This document shows positions 14,758 to 19,777 of a stretch of 19,777 nt of DNA, one piece after another. Made by a program: the position numbers and the translations under genes. The stretch is from NCBI GenBank assembly GCA_026991065.1, contig JALXCG010000408.1, positions 1 through 19,777 of the forward strand, written 5' to 3'. The notes below the pieces were generated by a model that made no database searches, was not told where the DNA came from, and was given only the letters and a program-made list of their open reading frames with translations. Positions within the stretch are counted from its first letter, which is position 1; the number at the start of each line of letters is the position of its first letter. This DNA comes from Gemmatimonadota bacterium. Its GTDB lineage: Bacteria; GCA-2686955.

Positions 14758-17700
14758 CTAGAAAGCGACTTCAAGGCCCACTTCGATTTGTCTTCCAGCG
14801 CTATGCCGTGCCGGATTTCGGCTGATTTCTCGATTGTCCCCGTACCAAGTGCGGTACGCGGGATCCACGTAGTTCACATTCTCTCGATCGAAGAGGTTCG
14901 AGATCTCCGTGAAGAGATTGTAGCGAAGACCGGAGAAAAGGAAGGTCTTGTCCACAATCACGTCGACACTGCTGGTCCAGGGCAAACGCGCCGAGTTCTT
15001 TGCTCCCACATCACGTCCAAAGAGTTGCGGTGTATAGGGGAAGCCACTACCCAGCTGCCACAATAGATTCACACCCCAATTGGATGGAAGCCTGAAGCCT
15101 CCTATGGTGGGGTGGTCATTCTCCTGAACGCGGAAATCCAGGTTCAAAGACAAGGCATGCCGTTGATCAAAGTCCAACGGAAACTCTCTCGGCGTTGTGG
15201 CAGTTGATCCATAGCCATCAAATGCGGAAGAGTTCTTGCCGGTCGCGAATTGGTAGGTATAGGACAAGTTGCCACTCGTGTAGTTGGAGGGGTTCTTGTC
15301 GATAATGATCTCCAATCCGCGCGCGCTGCCGTAGTCGGAGTTTTCATAGACCCATTCGGCCCGGCCGGTGGCTTCGTTGATCGTCCTCGTCGCCTGAACA
15401 AGGTCTCTGAAATCCTTGAAAAACGCTTTGACATCGATCTTCACGAAGTCTGAGAAGGCGTGATTCAGCCCGAACTCATACGTGACGGTCTTTGGGGATT
15501 TCAGCTCATAGTTCCCCTTCAACGCCAGCGCCGATGCTCCCTGTTCATTGGAGTTATAGATCGATGCCAGTTGGGGAACCTGAGAGAAGTGACCGTAGGA
15601 GAAGTACATCTTGTCATGTTCGGACACCGGATAGCTGACGCCAAGACGCGGCGAGATCTTGTTCTCGAGAGTCTTCCGCAGCGTATCGGGAACAGTTCCA
15701 CCGTCGCCGAAGATGCCTCGCACGATCCAGAAATCGTAACGAAGGCCTGGCTTGATAACTAGATCCTCCCACTCATACTGGTCCTGCATCCACACTGCGC
15801 CTTCAAGCGGCGGAGCGTCCCAGAAATTCCGGAAGATCCCTCGATCGGTCCAAAGCCCAGTCGCTTCGACGCTGCCTTCGGCCGGTACGAATCTATAGTA
15901 GGGATAGCTGATCCGCTGCTGCTTGAGGAAATGCTGGCGGAACTCTGCCCCCACCTTAATCTGGTGATGCTCCGTTGCCTGACTTTCCAGCGAAGCTCTA
16001 AAGGTGTATTGAATCGACTCTGTGTGCTCATATGGACTGTGCTGGCGGAACGCGCCGTCGTATTCTTTGTCCCAGCGGCCATTGAGATTGGTGTCCGCGA
16101 AAGGCTCACCTCGGTCCCAGCGACCATTGGGAGCATCGTACTCGCCGTCTCCGTCGCGATCCTGGTACGGTTCGCCTTCGTCCCAGTGGCCGTTTCCGGC
16201 AATTCCGTAGGTGTAGACCCCGTTCCCGTCAAGGTCCTCGAAGTCCTCTCCGGGATCGTAGACGCCATTCCACTGGCCGACATCGTAGGTTGAAAAGTCG
16301 CCATCTGGACCGCTATCGGTGAAAGGCTCGCCACCGCTGTAACGACCATCTCCGGTTCGGTCAACAAATGTGTCTGCCCGATCCCACTCGCCATCACCGA
16401 TCACGTCAAAATAGCGCTCTCCCATATCGTAACGGCCGTTGCCTTCGCCCACGTCATGGGTGTGCGGTTTGCCATCAACGCCGTAGTCGATCAGAATATC
16501 GCTGTAGAAGATCTCATATTGATCAGAAACGTCGAAACGTCCGTTGCCGTTGGTGTCGACCCAGTCCCAATTGCCATTGCCGTTGGTATCGTCGAAACGA
16601 ATGCCGTGATAGGCGTCATACTGGCCATTGCCATTCGAATCGTAGAACGGCTCCCCACTGTTCCAAACGCCATCTGCTTCGCCGTCGTCTCCGGTTCTTG
16701 GGATCTGGTCTACGCCCACGTCCAAGAAGGGTTCGCCTTCGTCGAACTGCCCGTTTCCCCAGTCCTGGAAGGACTCTCCGGCATCCCAGCGGCCGTTACC
16801 GTTCTCATCTACGAAAGACTCTGAATAGTCGTTGTAGACTCCGTCGCCATTGGAGTCCACGAAACTGTCCTCGGCGAATGATTCGCCATCGGAGAACGAC
16901 TCGCCGCCGTCATAGTTGCCGTTCTCGTTCAAGTCGACGTAGCGCTCATGGATCGCCGGGTCGTAGGGGCTGACATCGAAGACGCCGTTCCCCTCGCCCC
17001 AGTCATTGGTATTCGGGAGTTGATCGAGTCCGTAGTCATAGAAAGGTTCGCCCGGGTCAAATCGACCGTTTTGGTTGGCATCCACGAACGTCTCGGGAAC
17101 GTCGTAGTAACCATTCTGGTTCAGATCGACAAAATCCTCTGCCGGACGTGCCGGATCGTAGAAGCCGTCATTGCTGTTGTAGATGCCGTTGCCGTCCAGA
17201 TCCCAGAACTCTTCTCCCTCGTCGTATTTTCCATTGGGCGCATCGTAGTAACCGTTACCGTTGAGATCGACAAACCACTCGCCCAACCCCGCATCACGCT
17301 CGGCGACGTCGTATCGACCGTTCGCATTCAGGTCGTAGAAATCCGCGACATAGAGGCCAAACTCGGGCAGGGAGTTGTAAGTGTTGAAAGAGTTATCACC
17401 TTCGCCGTAGTCACCTGTGCCGGCGATGCCATCCAGCCCCACATCCTGATAGTCGGTAGAAGCCGGAGCGGTGGTCCAATCGTTGGGCACACCGTCGCCT
17501 TCGCCCTTGTCAAAGGTGGCGGGAATCCCATCCTCGCCATAGTCATTCCACGGCTCACTGGCATCCTGAAGGGCATCCCCGTCGCGATAGCGTTCCGGAT
17601 AGTCGGCATTGATGTACTGCCGGAACCAGTCGGTGTATTCGGCGTCGGCCCAGGGCACCGTGCTGGGATCTCCCAAATCGGGCTCAAGCGGGAAATCGCC

Positions 17701-18933
17701 GGGGAGAACACCCGAATCCTGGGTGGTTGTCGTCTTCACGCGACTTGCCCGGAGTTCAAAAAAGGTCTTCGGGCTGATTGTATGGTTCCACGTTACATAG
17801 GCCAAAGAGGAGCTTCGCTCGGTTTGAGAGTAGGCATGTTCAGGCACATAACGGAACGCATGCTGGTAGTAGTCTCGATACTCTTTCGACCCCTGATAAC
17901 TGAAGGTCAATTTGTCGGCGTTGTTGAGTCGCCATACCCACTTGGAAGTCAGGGAGAATTGATTCTGGTAGCGCTGATCCAGGTCGAAGCCAAGCAGATC
18001 GATTGTTTCGGTCGGCTTGTTCGAGAATGGGGTATGGCCGTCTGTCAAGTCGCCGGTAGCCGTCAAAATCCAGGTCAGATCCTCCCCGGGAAGATTCAGC
18101 CCCAACTTGGGAAAGAGATATGTCGAGATCGGTTCCGGACCCTGGAGTGAGAACTCGGCGAAGTCGGAGTTCAGGCTGTATTCGTCGGGACTCAAGTTGT
18201 CGGTCTTGTAACGGAGCGACCCGCTCCAATCGTCGCTCCCCTCCTTGGTGACTACCTTGATTATCGCCGACTGCGCTTCGCCATACTCGGCATCGAACCC
18301 CCCCTGCAGAACCGTAACCTCTTCAATCGCGGCACGCCCCACAGTGAGGCCCGCCCCCTCACCGGTAATGGGATCCTTGACCGAGATGCCGTCCACCAAG
18401 TAACGGGCTTCATTACCCCGGCCACCGCGAAAATGCAGTTCTCCGCCCTGAGACACCACACCCGCCTGCGTTTGCAGTAGTTCGTTGACGTCGTTGATGG
18501 GCATCTGTTCGATCGACTCAGAGCCCACGGTGCGCATTGAACTCGTCACGTCCGCCTGAATCAACGCTCGCGTTGCGACCACTTCGGTCTGAAACTCTTC
18601 AGATTCAATTACGACCGGGATCAATTCAAAACGCAGTGGCGTATTACGGTCACTAAAGACCTTGACCTCGGTCTGCCTCTGCTGGGAAAAACCCATTGAT
18701 TCGGCGCGGACCTTATAGGAACCGGGGGGGACGTTCAGGATGAAGAACTTGCCGTTGGCGTCGGTCATCGCACCGAGATGCGTGTCTTCCACGATGACGT
18801 TCACGTACTCCATCGGCTCGCCGGTCTCCTTGTTCAGGACCACACCGGTGATCTTTCCGGTCACGCCGGCGAATGCGCTAGATGAGAACAGGAGGCAAAT
18901 CAGCAGAGGAACGAACAGGAGGAGTCTACGCAC
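14758..18933 (-). CDS. TonB-dependent receptor with giant EF-loop repeat insertion
   Basis: A 1391-aa outer-membrane receptor. The start is most likely the GTG at 18933, 8 nt after AAGGGAG; a GTG at 18942 abuts that site. Signal peptide ~1-22 (ending SSAFA). Residues ~23-105 form a carboxypeptidase-regulatory-like domain (GKITGVVLNKETGEPMEYVN, VPPGSYKVRAESMGF). The plug spans ~110-232 (TRALIQADVTSS, FRGGRGNEARYLVDGISV, VLQGGFDAEYGEAQSAIIKVV). Barrel strands run from ~235 to the terminal F. Between strands, at ~450-957, lies an acidic array of about 16 EF-hand-like loops and about six DGIPGTGD-type motifs. The barrel then resumes (KISPRLGVSYPVSEHDKMYF, FTEISNLFDRENVNYVDP). Typical receptors of this class are about 750-1050 aa, so the excess equals the insert. 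It should import, or pass signals for, a ligand using TonB energy; the ligand is unknown. First gene of the operon. Confidence 0.95.
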   Translation of the reverse strand: MRRLLLFVPLLICLLFSSSAFAGVTGKITGVVLNKETGEPMEYVNVIVEDTHLGAMTDANGKFFILNVPPGSYKVRAESMGFSQQRQTEVKVFSDRNTPLRFELIPVVIESEEFQTEVVATRALIQADVTSSMRTVGSESIEQMPINDVNELLQTQAGVVSQGGELHFRGGRGNEARYLVDGISVKDPITGEGAGLTVGRAAIEEVTVLQGGFDAEYGEAQSAIIKVVTKEGSDDWSGSLRYKTDNLSPDEYSLNSDFAEFSLQGPEPISTYLFPKLGLNLPGEDLTWILTATGDLTDGHTPFSNKPTETIDLLGFDLDQRYQNQFSLTSKWVWRLNNADKLTFSYQGSKEYRDYYQHAFRYVPEHAYSQTERSSSLAYVTWNHTISPKTFFELRASRVKTTTTQDSGVLPGDFPLEPDLGDPSTVPWADAEYTDWFRQYINADYPERYRDGDALQDASEPWNDYGEDGIPATFDKGEGDGVPNDWTTAPASTDYQDVGLDGIAGTGDYGEGDNSFNTYNSLPEFGLYVADFYDLNANGRYDVAERDAGLGEWFVDLNGNGYYDAPNGKYDEGEEFWDLDGNGIYNSNDGFYDPARPAEDFVDLNQNGYYDVPETFVDANQNGRFDPGEPFYDYGLDQLPNTNDWGEGNGVFDVSPYDPAIHERYVDLNENGNYDGGESFSDGESFAEDSFVDSNGDGVYNDYSESFVDENGNGRWDAGESFQDWGNGQFDEGEPFLDVGVDQIPRTGDDGEADGVWNSGEPFYDSNGNGQYDAYHGIRFDDTNGNGNWDWVDTNGNGRFDVSDQYEIFYSDILIDYGVDGKPHTHDVGEGNGRYDMGERYFDVIGDGEWDRADTFVDRTGDGRYSGGEPFTDSGPDGDFSTYDVGQWNGVYDPGEDFEDLDGNGVYTYGIAGNGHWDEGEPYQDRDGDGEYDAPNGRWDRGEPFADTNLNGRWDKEYDGAFRQHSPYEHTESIQYTFRASLESQATEHHQIKVGAEFRQHFLKQQRISYPYYRFVPAEGSVEATGLWTDRGIFRNFWDAPPLEGAVWMQDQYEWEDLVIKPGLRYDFWIVRGIFGDGGTVPDTLRKTLENKISPRLGVSYPVSEHDKMYFSYGHFSQVPQLASIYNSNEQGASALALKGNYELKSPKTVTYEFGLNHAFSDFVKIDVKAFFKDFRDLVQATRTINEATGRAEWVYENSDYGSARGLEIIIDKNPSNYTSGNLSYTYQFATGKNSSAFDGYGSTATTPREFPLDFDQRHALSLNLDFRVQENDHPTIGGFRLPSNWGVNLLWQLGSGFPYTPQLFGRDVGAKNSARLPWTSSVDVIVDKTFLFSGLRYNLFTEISNLFDRENVNYVDPAYRTWYGDNREISRNPARHSAGRQIEVGLEVAF
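16063..17586 (-). repeat. Array of EF-hand-like loops inside the TonB receptor barrel
   Basis: About 508 residues made of two alternating units. Type A is a 12-residue loop, D-x-N/D-x-N/D-G-x-(Y/F/W)-D-x-x-E, for example DANQNGRFDPGE and DENGNGRWDAGE, occurring about 16 times. Type B is DxGxDGIPGTGDxGEGNG, occurring about six times. The loop spacing 1/3/5/9/12 is that of an EF-hand calcium loop, but no flanking helices are seen and position 8 is aromatic rather than Ile/Leu/Val. The copies are diverged, so this is an old protein repeat and not a recent DNA duplication. Confidence 0.9.
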
Positions 18934-19520
18934 GAGATCCACTCCCTTCAGCGGAGAACATGGGTTGCCGCGAATGCGGTGTGGGAACGGGAGAGGGGAG
19001 GATTGGCGACCGTAACTTTATGGGCACACAAGAGTCCGAGGTCGCGAAGAGGGAGTGGCAATCGACCGTGATAACCAAAGGATACGAACCGGGAGGCTCG
19101 CATGTCAACCAACTGCGCGGCATAGGGGCATCCTTCTGGGCATGGGCCCATCGTCCCGAGTTTCTCGATTGTGTGGAGCGGACAGTCCGAGCACGCATCT
19201 CTGGTGAATCGGAACACGCCAATCCTATGGGTATTATTCGAAGTCATCCGCGAACGCCACCGAATGGTATTCGCCAGCGAAGCACGTGCACAACTCGAAC
19301 ATGACAAGGAGATCCATGGGAGTATAGAGATCTCTTGGGCGGAAAGGGTGGATTTCTGCATCCTGAAGCTCGGAATGGCCCGGTTTTGTCATGCCGCGCG
19401 TTTCCGGGCGCCGCTCAGATGGCTTCGAACGCACACCATCGCTCAGTGCGAGTTCTTACCAGACAACGGCCTGGGCGTTTCCGACGAACTCAGCGAGTTG
19501 TCAGGCGGGATTTAGAACTC
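18934..19520. other. Long intergenic region upstream of the TonB operon
   Basis: About 590 bp without a convincing gene. It contains the operon's predicted promoter (19079-19108) and leader. Short frames on both strands lack ribosome sites and family resemblance. An imperfect dyad around 19480-19502 (GACGAACTC / GAGTTGTC) has no T-run and is not a convincing terminator for the gene ending at 19521. Confidence 0.5.
19079..19108 (-). promoter_or_regulatory. Predicted sigma70-type promoter of the TonB/PorV operon
   Basis: On the minus strand, TTGACA (19108-19103, perfect) is separated by 18 nt from TATCCT (19084-19079, 4/6). The predicted start is near 19072, giving a leader of about 140 nt before the GTG at 18933. 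Confidence 0.55.
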
Positions 19521-19777
19521 TCACGAAGATTCGGCGACTGCGGTGCGGCAACCCGCCAGATCGGCATAGCGCTCCTGTGCCAGGACCCGGATCTCCTCCT
19601 GCCAAGCCGGCGAGAACCTCTTCCTCTCGAATCGAATCCGATGGCAACGCCAGAATCCAGCGGCTAGGTGCTCAGCGGCAAGGTGGTGGGGTTGTGGAGC
19701 CCTGCCGGCGCCGGGCGACGGAACCGCCCCGGCCAGAAGATAGGGAGAGAGATCGGAGTATCCTGTTGGGGCTATCG
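19521..19777 (-). CDS. 3' end of an unrecognised gene, cut by window edge
   Basis: The last 84 codons of a minus-strand frame ending with TGA at 19523-19521; the 5' part lies outside the window. The frame stays open to the edge. Its third positions are mostly G/C, and its tail is charged and helix-like (RFERKRFSPAWQEEIRVLAQ, then ERYADLAG), which is more protein-like than the competing plus-strand frames. I do not recognise the family. It points the same way as the TonB operon but is separated from it by nearly 600 bp. Confidence 0.5.
   Translation of the reverse strand, partial: IAPTGYSDLSPYLLAGAVPSPGAGRAPQPHHLAAEHLAAGFWRCHRIRFERKRFSPAWQEEIRVLAQERYADLAGCRTAVAESS

Noticed and set aside
16063-17586. 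Regularly repeated short DNA motifs resembling a CRISPR or minisatellite array
   Set aside because: The repeats are diverged, of uneven spacing and in frame throughout a continuous receptor gene; they encode EF-type loops and there are no identical direct repeats with unique spacers.
16368-18150. Plus-strand open frames opposite the TonB receptor (16368-16973, 16948-18150)
   Set aside because: They mirror the repeat array on the wrong strand, giving Arg/Cys-rich or Val/Ile-rich repetitive products without domains or ribosome sites.
18948-19361. Minus-strand Cys-containing open frame upstream of the TonB receptor (CSDCPLHTIEKLGTMGPCPE)
   Set aside because: It covers the predicted operon promoter and leader, lacks a ribosome site, and outside the short Cys cluster shows no protein-like pattern.
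1-19777. tRNA, rRNA, riboswitch, integrase/transposase, phage or defence genes
   Set aside because: Reading both strands I found no matching motif; the only repeats are the protein loops and the hairpins listed.

Overview
This window looks like chromosomal DNA from a GC-rich, uncultured Gram-negative bacterium of the FCB superphylum. Eisenbacteria, Latescibacterota, Krumholzibacteriota or Gemmatimonadota-type lineages would all fit, but I cannot choose between them. The evidence is a TonB-dependent receptor with an N-terminal carboxypeptidase-regulatory-like domain, a PorV/PorQ-type outer-membrane protein, and two exported proteins ending in FlgD-like / type A (T9SS-style) C-terminal domains. 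I found no tRNA, rRNA, transposase, phage gene or CRISPR array.

Layout, left to right. (1) Positions 1-6456, minus strand: four overlapping genes read from right to left. They encode a polyprenyl-phosphate-sugar-type GT2 glycosyltransferase fused to an ArnA-type formyltransferase, a SAM methyltransferase, a NodU/CmcH-type O-carbamoyltransferase, and a DUF2723 (TMEM260-like, GT-C) membrane glycosyltransferase that runs off the left edge. Every junction overlaps by 1 or 4 nt. Together they read as a pathway that builds and decorates a lipid-carried sugar (N-formyl, methyl, carbamoyl) and transfers it to a surface acceptor. (2) A divergent promoter region near 6500-6551, with -10 elements superimposed on the two strands. 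(3) 6697-8514, plus strand: a lipoprotein with two Ig/FN3-like domains and a flavodoxin-fold-like domain carrying a small EF-loop insert, followed by a terminator-like hairpin. (4) 8515-9119: non-coding, with facing terminators and inverted repeats. (5) 9120-18933, minus strand: a probable surface operon with a promoter near 19079-19108 and a strong terminator at 9031-9065. Order of transcription: a giant TonB receptor (1391 aa), an FN3-containing exoprotein, a PorV/PorQ-like barrel, and an Asp-box (BNR) exoprotein. (6) 19521-19777: the 3' end of an unrecognised minus-strand gene.

The two most interesting points are these. First, the TonB receptor carries an approximately 500-residue array of EF-hand-like loops (D-x-N-x-N-G-x-aromatic-D-x-x-E) spliced into its beta-barrel, where an extracellular loop should be. 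Related cassettes occur in the exoprotein of the same operon and in the divergently organised lipoprotein, so a calcium-type (metal) binding module seems to have spread through unrelated surface proteins. Second, the GT2-formyltransferase fusion joins the activities of ArnC and the N-terminal half of ArnA in one chain and sits in an operon with a GT-C enzyme, which resembles a rearranged aminoarabinose-type glycan modification route.
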